Counted from the stretch's first letter, positions 42,519 through 51,218 are shown. The stretch: 64,000 nucleotides of DNA from Nocardioides sp. (GCF_025965415.1 NZ_JAOPWY010000085.1:22007-86006), one strand, 5' to 3'. Translations and numbers: made by a program. Notes: a model not told the origin generated them from the sequence alone.

Positions 42519-43485
42519 AGAGGGTCAGCACGATCTTCCCGGAGTGGCTGCCGTCCTCCATGAGCTGGTGCGCCCGGGCGACGTCCTCGAGCGGCATGGT
42601 GGTCTCCACGATCGGACGGATCTTCCCGGCGGCCACGAGGGGCCAGACGTTCTCGACGACGCCGCAGCAGATCGCCGCCTTCTCCGAGGCGGGTCGCGCG
42701 CGCAACGACGTCGCGGTGACCGAGGCGCGCCTGCGCAGCAGGGCGTTGATGTCGAGCTCGCCCTTGCTGCCGCCCTGCATGCCGATGATCACGAGCCGGC
42801 CGCCCGTGGCGAGCGCGGTGACGTTGCGGCCGAGGTACTTCGCACCCATGTTGTCGAGGATCACGTCGGCCCCGCCGGCCTCGGTGAGCACCTCGACGAA
42901 GTCCTCCTCGCGGTAGTCGATCGCGTGGCTCGCGCCCAGCGAGCGGCACAGCTCGAGCTTCTCCGGGGAGCCCGCGGTCGTGAAGACCTCGGCCCCGCGC
43001 GCCGCGGCCAGCTGGATGGCCATCGTGCCGATGCCGCCCGCGCCGCCGTGCACGAGGAAGCGCTCGCCCTTCTGGAGGTGGGCGGTCATGAAGACGTTGG
43101 ACCACACGGTCGTGGCGACCTCGGGCAGGCAGGCGGCCTCGACCAGCGAGACGCCGCTAGGCACCGGCATGACCTGGCCGACCGGCACCGCCACGCGGGC
43201 GGCGTACCCGCCACCGGCCAGCAGGGCACAGACCTCGTCGCCGACGGCCCAGCCCTCGACACCCTCGCCGAGCTCGGCGATCCGGCCGCTGCACTCGAGA
43301 CCGATGATCTCGGAGGCGCCGGGCGGCGGCGGATAGAAACCCTGTCGCTGCAGGGTGTCGGCACGGTTGACCGCCGTCGCGACGACGTCGATCAGCACCT
43401 CGCCGGCACCGGGCCGCGGGTCGGCGACCTCGCCGACGGACAGGACATCAGGCCCACCGTCTCCGGTGGTCACGACTGCGCGCAC
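42517..43485 (-). CDS. NAD(P)H:quinone oxidoreductase-like medium-chain dehydrogenase
   Basis: The 322-residue protein has the zinc-free quinone reductase (QOR/PIG3) layout: AVNRADTLQRQGFYPPPPG near the N-terminus, GLECSGRIAELGEGV, and the nucleotide-binding VHGGAGGIGTMAIQLA. The PPPPGAS and RADTLQR motifs favour the PIG3-like group, which reduces quinones with NADPH. It starts at a GTG at 43485. The DUF6457 gene upstream on the same strand ends 4 bases before it. Confidence 0.9.
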   Translation of the reverse strand: MRAVVTTGDGGPDVLSVGEVADPRPGAGEVLIDVVATAVNRADTLQRQGFYPPPPGASEIIGLECSGRIAELGEGVEGWAVGDEVCALLAGGGYAARVAVPVGQVMPVPSGVSLVEAACLPEVATTVWSNVFMTAHLQKGERFLVHGGAGGIGTMAIQLAAARGAEVFTTAGSPEKLELCRSLGASHAIDYREEDFVEVLTEAGGADVILDNMGAKYLGRNVTALATGGRLVIIGMQGGSKGELDINALLRRRASVTATSLRARPASEKAAICCGVVENVWPLVAAGKIRPIVETTMPLEDVARAHQLMEDGSHSGKIVLTL

Positions 43486-43489
43486 GGAA

Positions 43490-43813
43490 TCAGTCCTCGT
43501 AGAGATCGGTGGAGTGGTCGACCGACGAGTCGTCGGGAACCTCATCGTCCACGTCGAGCGGGTCGGGCGTGTCGGCGGGGCGGTCCCAGCTCTCGGCGAG
43601 CACCTGGGCCTTGGCCGCGATCCGCTCGACCTTCTCGGGGTCCAGGTCGCCGGCACCCGCGGCGAAGCCGAGGAGGTACGCCGTGATCGGCGCGGCGGTC
43701 TTCTGCACGTTGTGCGCCGCCACCCGGGCCAGGTCGAGAACCAGGCCCTCGTCGACCTCCGTCTCGACGTCGAGGACGTCGGCGAGCTCATCGATCCAGT
43801 CGTGAAGGTTCAC
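43490..43813 (-). CDS. DUF6457 domain-containing protein
   Basis: The 107-residue protein has the small helical DUF6457 pattern NLHDWIDELADVLDVETEVD and APITAYLLGFAAGAG, with an acidic tail. In many actinobacteria this domain is attached to, or next to, MobA-like nucleotidyltransferases, and such a gene lies directly upstream here. I infer a partner role in molybdenum cofactor maturation. It starts at a GTG at 43813. Confidence 0.75.
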   Translation of the reverse strand: MNLHDWIDELADVLDVETEVDEGLVLDLARVAAHNVQKTAAPITAYLLGFAAGAGDLDPEKVERIAAKAQVLAESWDRPADTPDPLDVDDEVPDDSSVDHSTDLYED

Positions 43814-43861
43814 GACCCCAATGTCTCGCAACCGACAGGGCGGCGGCAAGGGACGGCGGTC

Positions 43862-44440
43862 TCAACCACCCAGGTCACGCAGGTCGGTCCACGAGTCGAT
43901 GTCGACCGCCTCGTCGCCGCTGGAGGCGACGACGGCCAGGTGCAGGGGGGCGAGGAGGCTGTGCAGCGCCATGCCGTGCTGCCCCTCCAGGTCGGGTCGC
44001 ACCTCAGCGAGCCGGCCGGCATCGAGGACGCCGGCGAGCTGGCGTCGTCCGTCGCCGTCGGCCAGGAACGCGCCGTCGTGGCCGGCGGCGGCCGCGCGCA
44101 GGCGACGCATCGTCGCCGGGGTGACGCGGGGCATGTCCACCGCCAGTACGCCGACCAGCCGGGGGCGCCGCAACAACGCGTCGACCCCCGTCAACAACCC
44201 GGCGACGGGTCCGCCGCGCGGCGGGTCCTCGCACACGAAGGTGACCGGCCGGCTGGTCGGGACAGCCTCGGGCGCCACCACCACGACCTCGTCGGCGTCG
44301 AGGAACGCGTCGAGGGCCAGCTCCAGCAGGGTCCGGCCGTGCAGCTCCACGCCGGCCTTGTCGACCCCGTCCATCCGCGCGGCGGTACCGCCGGCGAGCA
44401 CCACGCCGCAGAAGCCACCTGCGGTGAGGTCGAAGTCCAT
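43862..44440 (-). CDS. MobA-like NTP transferase (molybdenum cofactor guanylyltransferase family)
   Basis: The 192-residue protein opens with GVVLAGGTAARMDGVDKAGV, the nucleotide-binding LAGGxxxRMGxDKA motif of MobA/MobA-like enzymes, with Asp in place of a Gly. VLAVDMPRVTP supplies the metal-binding Asp. It probably attaches GMP or CMP to molybdopterin. DUF6457 is encoded just downstream. No other molybdopterin genes are in the window. The ATG at 44440 is used; it is divergent from the nitrilase gene over 26 bases. Confidence 0.82.
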   Translation of the reverse strand: MDFDLTAGGFCGVVLAGGTAARMDGVDKAGVELHGRTLLELALDAFLDADEVVVVAPEAVPTSRPVTFVCEDPPRGGPVAGLLTGVDALLRRPRLVGVLAVDMPRVTPATMRRLRAAAAGHDGAFLADGDGRRQLAGVLDAGRLAEVRPDLEGQHGMALHSLLAPLHLAVVASSGDEAVDIDSWTDLRDLGG

Positions 44441-44466
44441 GCCGGCATCGTGCCAGTCTTGGACAC

Positions 44467-45249
44467 ATGAGCGATCACCCCCACACCGACCAGCTGCGGG
44501 TGCGCGTCCTCCAGTGGGCGAGCGGGCTCGACCCCGCGGACAACCGGGCCCGGCTGGCCGAGGGCGTGACGCCCGGTGCCGACCTGGTGGTCCTCCCGGA
44601 GGCCTTCGCCCGCGACTTCGGCGAGGCCGGGTCGGACGTGAGTCCCTTCGCCGAGACCCTCGACGGACCCTTCGCCAGCGAGCTCGGACGCGTCGCCGAC
44701 GAGGCCTCGTGCGCCGTCGTGGCCGGGATGTTCGAGGTCGCCAAGGACCCGGAGCGGCCCTACAACACCCTCGTCGTCGCGGGCCCCAGCAGTGCGTCGT
44801 ACCGCAAGATCCACCTCTACGACTCCTTCGGCTACCGCGAGTCCGACCGGCTGACCGGTGGGCCGACCGAGCCGGTCGTGGTCGACGTCGCGGGGTGGCG
44901 GGTCGGGTTGATGACCTGCTACGACCTGCGTTTCCCGGAGCTCGCGCGGCGACTGGTCGACCTCGGCGCAGAGGTCCTCGTCGTCCCGGCCGCCTGGCTG
45001 CCGGGGGAGCGCAAGGTCGAGCACTGGCGCACCCTGCTGGCGGCGCGCGCCATCGAGAACACCTGCTTCGTGGTCGCCGCCGGTCAGCCGGAGCCCCGCT
45101 ACGTCGGTCACTCCGCGGTCTTCGGGCCGCTCGGCGAGACCCTCGCCGCGGCCGGCGGGGCGGAGGAGATCCTCGAGGCCACATTGGTGCGCGACGACCT
45201 CCTGGCGGCCCGTCGTACCAACCCGTCCCTGGCCAACCGTCGGCTGTAA
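44467..45249 (+). CDS. Carbon-nitrogen hydrolase (nitrilase superfamily)
   Basis: The 260-residue protein has the Glu-Lys-Cys triad: E45 in VVLPEAFARD, K114 in YRKIHLYD and C151 in MTCYDLRFPE. This resembles the Nit/omega-amidase group, which deaminates alpha-ketoglutaramate or deaminated glutathione. The substrate cannot be fixed. The next gene starts 11 bases after its stop, with a -10-like hexamer overlapping that stop. Confidence 0.9.
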   Translation: MSDHPHTDQLRVRVLQWASGLDPADNRARLAEGVTPGADLVVLPEAFARDFGEAGSDVSPFAETLDGPFASELGRVADEASCAVVAGMFEVAKDPERPYNTLVVAGPSSASYRKIHLYDSFGYRESDRLTGGPTEPVVVDVAGWRVGLMTCYDLRFPELARRLVDLGAEVLVVPAAWLPGERKVEHWRTLLAARAIENTCFVVAAGQPEPRYVGHSAVFGPLGETLAAAGGAEEILEATLVRDDLLAARRTNPSLANRRL

Positions 45250-45252
45250 CCT
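45247..45252 (+). promoter_or_regulatory. -10 element for the membrane protein gene
   Basis: TAACCT overlaps the nitrilase stop and ends eight bases before the GTG at 45261. Confidence 0.35.
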
Positions 45253-45260
45253 CGTCCGAC

Positions 45261-46442
45261 GTGCCTTCCCCCACCTCCGAGAGCCCCCGCGGGTCGTCCC
45301 GCGGCAAGCGGGCCGCCGAGCGGCCGCCGTCGCGGCTGCGCCGGTCACGCAAGGTGGGACCCACCCCGATCGCGCCCGCCGCGGCGCCGCCCGGTCCCAC
45401 GTCGGTGCAGGCCCCGGGGCCGCAGCGGCCACCGGAGGGCCCGCGCCGGACCCTGCTGATCGTCTGCTTCGCCGTACTCCTCCTCGGCACCGCCGCCCTC
45501 GCGTGGTCGGCGGTCAACGGCGTGATCCGCACCAGCGCCTCGCTCAGCTCCCTCGGTCCCGCGCCCGGCTGGCTGGACGGGGCCGGTGCGGTGGCCGTGG
45601 TGACGTCCCTGTCGTGGCTGCTCGCGACCCGCACCGCGGGCCGGGCGGTGGTCTCCGCCGGGCTGGCGCTGGTCCTCGGGGTCGCCAGCCTGCTGATCGG
45701 TGGCCGAATCCTGCCGACCGGCGCCGCGGTGATGACGTGCGTCGTCGGCAGCGTGTACGCCGTGATGGTGACGGTGCCCGCGGTCACCTGGTGGAAGGCG
45801 GTGCGCGAGACGGTCGTCGCCACCCTCGTCGCCGCGGTGACGGCGCTGGCGGCGGTCGGCTTCGAGCCGACGGTGGCTGCCGAACGCTTCGACCTCGTGG
45901 CCCTGATGCTGGCGCTGGTCCTGGTCTTCACGATCGTCTACCGGCTCGGCGCGGGCCTCCACGGCCTCGGCCGTCGCGGGCTCATCATCGTCGCGATCGG
46001 ACTCGCGGTGCTGGTCGCGACCCTGGCGTACGCCGAGCTGCTGCGGCGCTACGGCGCCCAGAGCTTCGTGTCGTCGATCCTCGACTTCGCCGACGCGACC
46101 TCCGCCCGCATCGGGGCGTTCCCCCGCCCGCTGGTCGTGCTGCTGGGCATCCCCGCCATCGTGTGGGGGACCCACGTCCGTGCCCGGCGCCGGCAGGGAT
46201 GGTGGGTCTGCGCGTTCGGGGTCGCGGCGACCGTGCCGCTGGCGTCCGGGCTGGTCGCACCGGACAGCTCCTACCTCGAGGCGGCCCTGCGCGGGGCGTA
46301 CTCGCTCGTGCTCGGCCTGCTGGTCGGCTACCTCGTGATCCGGGCCGACCTCGCGCTCACCGGCCCCAAGGGACGCGGCGCACGCCGTGCGGAGGAGGCG
46401 GGGCCGCACCGGCCCGAGCCGAGCCGCTTCGCCGAACTCTGA
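45261..46442 (+). CDS. Polytopic membrane protein, unknown function
   Basis: The 393-residue protein has a cytoplasmic, basic and Pro-rich N-terminus (about 75 residues) and then about nine or ten hydrophobic helices, the first being LLIVCFAVLLLGTAALAW. The C-terminal tail is Arg/Glu-rich. No transporter or enzyme motif is recognised. The GTG at 45261 is used because longer frames run through the divergent mobA-like region. Confidence 0.7.
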   Translation: MPSPTSESPRGSSRGKRAAERPPSRLRRSRKVGPTPIAPAAAPPGPTSVQAPGPQRPPEGPRRTLLIVCFAVLLLGTAALAWSAVNGVIRTSASLSSLGPAPGWLDGAGAVAVVTSLSWLLATRTAGRAVVSAGLALVLGVASLLIGGRILPTGAAVMTCVVGSVYAVMVTVPAVTWWKAVRETVVATLVAAVTALAAVGFEPTVAAERFDLVALMLALVLVFTIVYRLGAGLHGLGRRGLIIVAIGLAVLVATLAYAELLRRYGAQSFVSSILDFADATSARIGAFPRPLVVLLGIPAIVWGTHVRARRRQGWWVCAFGVAATVPLASGLVAPDSSYLEAALRGAYSLVLGLLVGYLVIRADLALTGPKGRGARRAEEAGPHRPEPSRFAEL

Positions 46443-46483
46443 CGGCGACGGGCGCCGATCGGCGGCTACGGTCGGGTAACCGC

Positions 46484-46489
46484 TAGCGT
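46484..46489 (+). promoter_or_regulatory. -10 element for the BCCP-like gene
   Basis: TAGCGT ends seven bases before the ATG at 46497. Confidence 0.45.
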
Positions 46490-46496
46490 CGGGCGC

Positions 46497-46724
46497 ATGG
46501 CCCGCCAAACGTCGCTCGAGATCGTGTCCGAGCTGGTCGCCAACGTGCTGAGCATCGACGTCGCCGAGGGTGACCGCGTCGAGGCCGGTGACACCGTCGT
46601 GCTGCTGGAGTCGATGAAGATGGAGATCCCGATGCTCGCCGAGCGCGGGGGCACCGTCACCGCGATCAAGGTGACCGTCGGCGACGTCGTGCAGGACGGC
46701 GACGTGCTCGTCGTCCTCGACTGA
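46497..46724 (+). CDS. Single-domain biotin carboxyl carrier-like protein
   Basis: The 75-residue protein is a lone biotinyl/lipoyl domain with the ESMKME biotinylation motif (K41). It resembles the small actinobacterial biotinylated protein TB7.3. It could serve a carboxylase in trans, but no carboxylase gene is adjacent; the acyl-CoA carboxylase at the left end carries its own domain. Upstream inverted repeat CGGT/ACCG lies just before the promoter. Confidence 0.88.
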   Translation: MARQTSLEIVSELVANVLSIDVAEGDRVEAGDTVVLLESMKMEIPMLAERGGTVTAIKVTVGDVVQDGDVLVVLD

Positions 46725-46764
46725 CCCGCTGGCGAGGTCCTCGTTCGGCGTCGCTCCAGAGCCC

Positions 46765-46770
46765 TACGCT
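46765..46770 (+). promoter_or_regulatory. -10 element for the Pr6Pr gene
   Basis: TACGCT ends six bases before the ATG at 46777. Confidence 0.4.
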
Positions 46771-46776
46771 CCTGCC

Positions 46777-47448
46777 ATGACTCCGGCCCGGGCCCGCACG
46801 GTCCACCTCGTCGTGGCGGTGGTCGCCTGGGGAGCGGTGCTCTTCCAGCTCGTGCTCGTGCTGATGGGCTCGGCCGTGCTCGTCGAGGAGGATCCGCCGA
46901 GCCTCGGCGAGAGCATCTACCGCTTCTTCGCCTACTTCACGATCCAGAGCAACCTGCTCGTCGCGGTCGCCTCGTCGGTCCTCGCCCGCGACCCGCTGGC
47001 GAGCCAGCCCTGGTGGCGCGTCGTGCGCCTGGCCGGCCTGGTCGGCATCACGGTCACCGGCCTCGTCCACTTCTTCCTGCTGCGCCCGCTGCTCGACCTG
47101 GATGGCGCCGACTACGTCGCCGACAAGGTGCTGCACATGGTGGTCCCGGTCCTCGCGATCGCGGCCTGGGCCTGGTGCGGTCCTCGACCGCGGGTCGTCC
47201 GGCGCGAGATCGCGTACGCCCTGGCCTGGCCGGTCGCCTGGACGACCTGGACGCTGGTCGCGGCCCAGGCCAGCGGCTGGGTGCCCTACCCGTTCATGGA
47301 CGCCGACAAGGACGGCTGGGGTCCGGTCGTGGTGGCGTGCGTGGCGATCACGGTGCTCTTCCTGGCGTTGTTCGCGCTCGCCGCGTGGCTGGACCGCCGG
47401 CTGCCCGCGGTGCCGGTGGACGGCTCCGCCGACACCGCCCTCGGCTGA
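46777..47448 (+). CDS. Pr6Pr family membrane protein
   Basis: The 223-residue protein has six predicted transmembrane helices and the Pr6Pr/FAR-17a-like features FFAYFTIQSNLLVA (conserved FTxxSN), VLHMVVPVLAIAAW with a conserved His, and WVPYPFMD. The eukaryotic relatives are androgen-induced hydrolases of fatty acid esters; in bacteria the function is unknown. It likely sits in the plasma membrane. Confidence 0.82.
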   Translation: MTPARARTVHLVVAVVAWGAVLFQLVLVLMGSAVLVEEDPPSLGESIYRFFAYFTIQSNLLVAVASSVLARDPLASQPWWRVVRLAGLVGITVTGLVHFFLLRPLLDLDGADYVADKVLHMVVPVLAIAAWAWCGPRPRVVRREIAYALAWPVAWTTWTLVAAQASGWVPYPFMDADKDGWGPVVVACVAITVLFLALFALAAWLDRRLPAVPVDGSADTALG

Positions 47449-47487
47449 GGCTCACCCCGTCGGGCGGGGCCCTCGGCGCGGTGTGGC

Positions 47488-47493
47488 TAGGTT
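47488..47493 (+). promoter_or_regulatory. -10 element for the aldo/keto reductase gene
   Basis: TAGGTT ends six bases before the ATG at 47500. Confidence 0.45.
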
Positions 47494-47499
47494 GGAGCC

Positions 47500-48510
47500 A
47501 TGGAGTTTCGATACCTCGGCAACAGCGGACTGAAGATCTCTGAGATCACCTACGGCAACTGGCTCACGCACGGCTCGCAGGTGGAGAACGACGTCGCCAC
47601 GCAGTGCGTACGCGCCGCCCTCGACGAGGGCATCTCGACCTTCGACACCGCCGACGTCTATGCCAACACCGCGGCGGAGACCGTGCTCGGCGAGGCGCTC
47701 AAGGGCGAGCGGCGCGAGTCGCTGGAGATCTTCACGAAGGTCTACTGGCCCACCGGACCCAAGGGCAAGAACGACACCGGCCTGTCGCGCAAGCACATCA
47801 TGGAGGGCATCAACGGCTCGCTGGAGCGGTTGCAGACCGACTACGTCGACCTCTACCAGGCCCACCGCTACGACGTGGAGACCCCGCTCGAGGAGACGAT
47901 GCAGGCCTTCGCCGACGTCGTGCGCCAGGGCAAGGCGCTCTACATCGGCGTCAGCGAGTGGACCGCCGACCAGATCCGCGCAGGCGTGGAGCTGTCGAAG
48001 GAGCTCGGCTTCCAGCTGATCTCGAACCAGCCGCAGTACTCCATGCTCTGGCGGGTCATCGAGAAAGACGTCGTGCCGACCTCCGCCGAGCTCGGCGTCT
48101 CCCAGATCGTGTGGAGCCCGATCGCGCAGGGCGTGCTCACCGGCAAGTACAAGCCCGGCCAGCCGCCGCCCGAGGGCTCGCGCGCCACCGACACCAAGGG
48201 TGGCTCCGACATGATCTCGCGCTGGATGCAGGACGACGTCCTCACCGCGGTGCAGGACCTCGAGCCCATCGCCGCCGACTGCGGCCTCAGCATGGCGCAG
48301 CTCGCCGTGGCGTGGGTGCTGCAGAACGACAACGTCGCCGCCGCTCTCGTCGGCGCCTCGCGCCCCGAGCAGGTCTCCGACAACGTCAAGGCCGCGGGCG
48401 TGAAGCTCGACGCCGATGTCATGAAGCGCATCGACGACGCCGTGGGCTCCGTCGTGATCAGCGACCCCGGCAAGACAGCCGAGGGCACGCCGAAGGGTCG
48501 CGTCGTCTGA
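47500..48510 (+). CDS. Aldo/keto reductase (AKR6/K+ channel beta-subunit type)
   Basis: The 336-residue TIM-barrel protein has the catalytic set: FDTADVYAN (Asp, Tyr), IFTKVYW (Lys) and YQAHRYD (His). The NADPH-binding region near VGASRPEQVSDNV is intact. The opening MEFRYLGNSGLKIS and the KGKNDTGLSRKHI segment resemble the Kv-beta-like group. It should reduce aldehydes or ketones with NADPH. It is convergent with the MFS gene, with a small CCGCT/AGCGG stem between them (48526-48540). Confidence 0.92.
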   Translation: MEFRYLGNSGLKISEITYGNWLTHGSQVENDVATQCVRAALDEGISTFDTADVYANTAAETVLGEALKGERRESLEIFTKVYWPTGPKGKNDTGLSRKHIMEGINGSLERLQTDYVDLYQAHRYDVETPLEETMQAFADVVRQGKALYIGVSEWTADQIRAGVELSKELGFQLISNQPQYSMLWRVIEKDVVPTSAELGVSQIVWSPIAQGVLTGKYKPGQPPPEGSRATDTKGGSDMISRWMQDDVLTAVQDLEPIAADCGLSMAQLAVAWVLQNDNVAAALVGASRPEQVSDNVKAAGVKLDADVMKRIDDAVGSVVISDPGKTAEGTPKGRVV

Positions 48511-48552
48511 CGCCCCCTTCCGACCTCCGCTCCGAGCGGTGCTGGCAGGCGG

Positions 48553-49818
48553 TCAGGCCACCCGCGTGACGCGGTAGCGCACGAACGCCGGCACGGCGAG
48601 CGCCGCGACGACGGTGAAGACGATGACCAGTACGCCGCCGCCCGCCGCCGCGACCGCGGCCCCGGTGGCCGCGGCCGCGGCGCCGTGACCCACGTCGGCG
48701 ATCCGCGGGCCGCCGGCGACCACCACGATGAAGATGCCCTGCAGCCGACCGCGCACCTCGTCGGCCGCGGCGGACTGCAGCATCGACGTACGGAAGGCGG
48801 CCGACGCCATGTCGGCCGCCCCGCCGATGGCGAGCATGAGCACGGCGACGACGAGCATCGCGCCAGGGGCGAAGGACGCCAGCATTGCCGCGACGCCGAA
48901 GCCGACCATCGCCAGGCCCCACACCAGGATCGCGACGATCACCGCGAGTCCCTGGCGCTCGACGTGCGACACCCAGCCCGACAGCACGCCGCCGACGACG
49001 GCACCCAGAGGGATGGCGGCGAAGAGCAGCGCGAAGGCGAGCCCGCCCTCGCTGGGGCCGCCGAAGGCGACGTCCGCCAGCTCCGGGAAGAGTGCGCGGG
49101 GCATGCCGAAGACCATCGCGATGATGTCGACGACGAACGACATCATCAGCACCGGCTGGGTCCGGAGGTAGCGGAAGCCGTCGATGACCGCCCTGATGCC
49201 CGGCGTCACCGCCGCGCCCATCACCGGGAGGGCCGGCAGGCCGACGACCGCGCCGAGGGTGGCGAAGAGGGTGATCGTGTCGAGCAGGTAGAGCCAGGAG
49301 AAGCCGACGAGCGGGATCAGCGCGCCGCCGACGAGCGGACCGGCGATGCCGCCGGCCTGCATGACCGTCATGTTGAGCGAGTTGGCCGCCGGCAGCAGGC
49401 CCTTGTCGAGGATCCGCGGCAGCAGCGCCGAGCGGGTCGGCTGGTTGACCGCGAAGAACGCCTGCTGCACGGCGAACAGGCTCAGCAGCAGCCACACGTC
49501 CTCGGCGCCGAGCGCTGCCTGCAGCCAGAAGCCTGCGCTGGTGAGGATGAGACCCACAGTGGTGATCATCAGCAGGGTGCGGCGGTCGAACACGTCGGCC
49601 AGCGCCCCGCCCCACAGCCCGAAGACCACGAGCGGGACGAGGCCGAAGACCCCGGTGAGACCGACGTACGCCGACGAGCCGGTCATCGCATAGATCTGCG
49701 CCGGCACGGCCACGACGGTCAACTGCGCGCCGACGACCGTGACGATGTTGGCCAGCCACAGCCGGCGGAAGTGCGGGTTGGCGAGTGGCCGGGTGTCCGC
49801 CAGCAGTCGCCTCTCCAC
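48553..49818 (-). CDS. MFS transporter
   Basis: The 421-residue protein has twelve predicted transmembrane helices and the MFS pattern LWGGALADVFDRRTLLM between helices 2 and 3. The overall sequence resembles the MFS_3 (enterobactin exporter-like) group, so an efflux role is likely. The substrate is unknown. It begins at a GTG (49818) and is divergent from the CmtR-like regulator. Confidence 0.85.
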   Translation of the reverse strand: MERRLLADTRPLANPHFRRLWLANIVTVVGAQLTVVAVPAQIYAMTGSSAYVGLTGVFGLVPLVVFGLWGGALADVFDRRTLLMITTVGLILTSAGFWLQAALGAEDVWLLLSLFAVQQAFFAVNQPTRSALLPRILDKGLLPAANSLNMTVMQAGGIAGPLVGGALIPLVGFSWLYLLDTITLFATLGAVVGLPALPVMGAAVTPGIRAVIDGFRYLRTQPVLMMSFVVDIIAMVFGMPRALFPELADVAFGGPSEGGLAFALLFAAIPLGAVVGGVLSGWVSHVERQGLAVIVAILVWGLAMVGFGVAAMLASFAPGAMLVVAVLMLAIGGAADMASAAFRTSMLQSAAADEVRGRLQGIFIVVVAGGPRIADVGHGAAAAATGAAVAAAGGGVLVIVFTVVAALAVPAFVRYRVTRVA

Positions 49819-49911
49819 GTCGGAAGGCTAGGTCACCGGCGCAGCGCCACGAGAGGGCGGTCGGTGATGACGAGGTACGGCACGGCGTCGCGCGTCTCCC
49901 CGGCATGCGGC

Positions 49912-49917
49912 TAGCAT
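49912..49917 (+). promoter_or_regulatory. -10 element for the CmtR-like regulator gene
   Basis: TAGCAT ends six bases before the GTG at 49924, favouring this GTG over the ATG at 49930 as the start of a leaderless mRNA. Confidence 0.5.
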
Positions 49918-49923
49918 CGGCGT

Positions 49924-50310
49924 GTGACGATGAAAGCGATGGACACCGCGAGCCGGCCCCTCGACGAGACTGCCGGGCTCACCGCCGCGGCCTGCCTGTT
50001 CCACGGGTTCTCCGAGCCCTCGCGCCTGTCGATCGTGCGGCACCTTGCCCTCGGCGAGCACCGGGTGGTCGACCTGACCGCGCACCTCGGGCTTGCGCAG
50101 AGCACCGTGTCCCAGCACCTGGCCTGCCTGAAGGACTGCGGCCTCGTCTCCTCCCGCCCGGAGGGGCGGGCCTCGATGTGGTCGCTCAACCACGTCGACA
50201 CCGTCATGGCCCTGCTCGCCTCCGCCGAGAAGCTCCTCGCCCTCACCGGCGACGCCGTGGCGCTGTGCCCCCGCTACGGAGTGGATGCCCTCCACCACGG
50301 AGGAACGTGA
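49924..50310 (+). CDS. ArsR-family metal sensor, CmtR-like
   Basis: The 128-residue repressor has the ArsR winged helix (SRLSIVRHLALGEHRVVDLT, TVSQHLACLKDCGL). Its cysteines match mycobacterial CmtR: C68 and C72 in HLACLKDCGLV with x3 spacing, and a C-terminal C115 (VALCPRYG), the set that binds Cd2+ or Pb2+ and releases DNA. It overlaps the CDF exporter by one base (TGATG), so the pair is an autoregulated operon. A His-rich end (HHGG) may add a site. Confidence 0.85.
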   Translation: MTMKAMDTASRPLDETAGLTAAACLFHGFSEPSRLSIVRHLALGEHRVVDLTAHLGLAQSTVSQHLACLKDCGLVSSRPEGRASMWSLNHVDTVMALLASAEKLLALTGDAVALCPRYGVDALHHGGT

Positions 50311-51218
50311 TGGGCACCGGACACGGGCACGGGCACGGCGGCCACGCGGGCGGACGGCACCGCTGGCGGCTGGCCGTCGCCTTCGGGCTGGTCGCGGCGT
50401 TCTTCGGCGTCGAGCTGGCCGTCGGACTCGTCAGCGGCTCGCTCGCCCTGATCTCCGATGCCGGCCACATGGCCGCCGACGTGGTCGCACTGGGTGCCGC
50501 ACTGGTGGCGACGAAGATCGCCACCCGGCCCGACGGCACCGGGCGTCGTACGTATGGCTCCTACCGCGCCGAGGTCTTCGCCTCCGGCTTCACCGTGCTG
50601 ATCATGCTCGGCGTCTCGGTGTACGTCGTCGTGGAGGCGGTCCGCCGGATCGGCGACACGGTCGAGGTGTCGCCCGGTCCGATGCTGGTCGTCGGCGCCA
50701 TCGGCCTGGTGATCAACCTCGTCTGCCTGGCCCTGCTCCGTGGCGGGGCGCAGGAGTCGATCAACGTCAAGGGCGCCTACCTCGAGGTGGTCGCCGACGC
50801 GGCCGGCAGCGTCGGCGTGCTCCTGGCGGGCCTCCTGGTGGGTCTCACCGGCGCAGCCCAGTGGGACACCGTCGTCGCCGTGGCGATCGGTGTGTTCGTC
50901 GCGGTGCGGGCCCTCCTGCTCGGGCGGGAGGTGCTCGCCGTGCTGGGGCAGCACGCGCCCGGGGACGTCGACCTCGATGCCGTCGTGCGCGACCTCGAGG
51001 CCGTCACGGGAGTCGCCGAGGTTCACGACCTCCACGCTTGGACGCTGACGTCGGGGATCAACGTCGCCACCGCGCACCTCGTCCTCCGCGGCGGCGCCGA
51101 CGCGCAGTCCGTGCTGGCAGGCGCTCAGGACATCCTGCGCGAGGGGCACGGCATCGTGCACGCGACCCTCCAGGTCGAGGTCACCCCTGCCCGCGAGTGC
51201 CGCGCCGCCACGTGGTGA
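50310..51218 (+). CDS. Cation diffusion facilitator (CzcD/ZitB type)
   Basis: The 302-residue exporter has six transmembrane helices, a His-rich N-terminus (GHGHGHGGHAGGRH), the metal site LISDAGHMAADV in helix 2 (D and HxxxD pattern) and EVVADAAGSVGV in helix 5, and a cytoplasmic metal-sensing domain with VHDLHAWTLTSG. It should expel Zn2+, Cd2+ or Co2+ by proton exchange. GGAGGA precedes the ATG. It is co-transcribed with the CmtR-like sensor. Confidence 0.93.
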   Translation: MGTGHGHGHGGHAGGRHRWRLAVAFGLVAAFFGVELAVGLVSGSLALISDAGHMAADVVALGAALVATKIATRPDGTGRRTYGSYRAEVFASGFTVLIMLGVSVYVVVEAVRRIGDTVEVSPGPMLVVGAIGLVINLVCLALLRGGAQESINVKGAYLEVVADAAGSVGVLLAGLLVGLTGAAQWDTVVAVAIGVFVAVRALLLGREVLAVLGQHAPGDVDLDAVVRDLEAVTGVAEVHDLHAWTLTSGINVATAHLVLRGGADAQSVLAGAQDILREGHGIVHATLQVEVTPARECRAATW

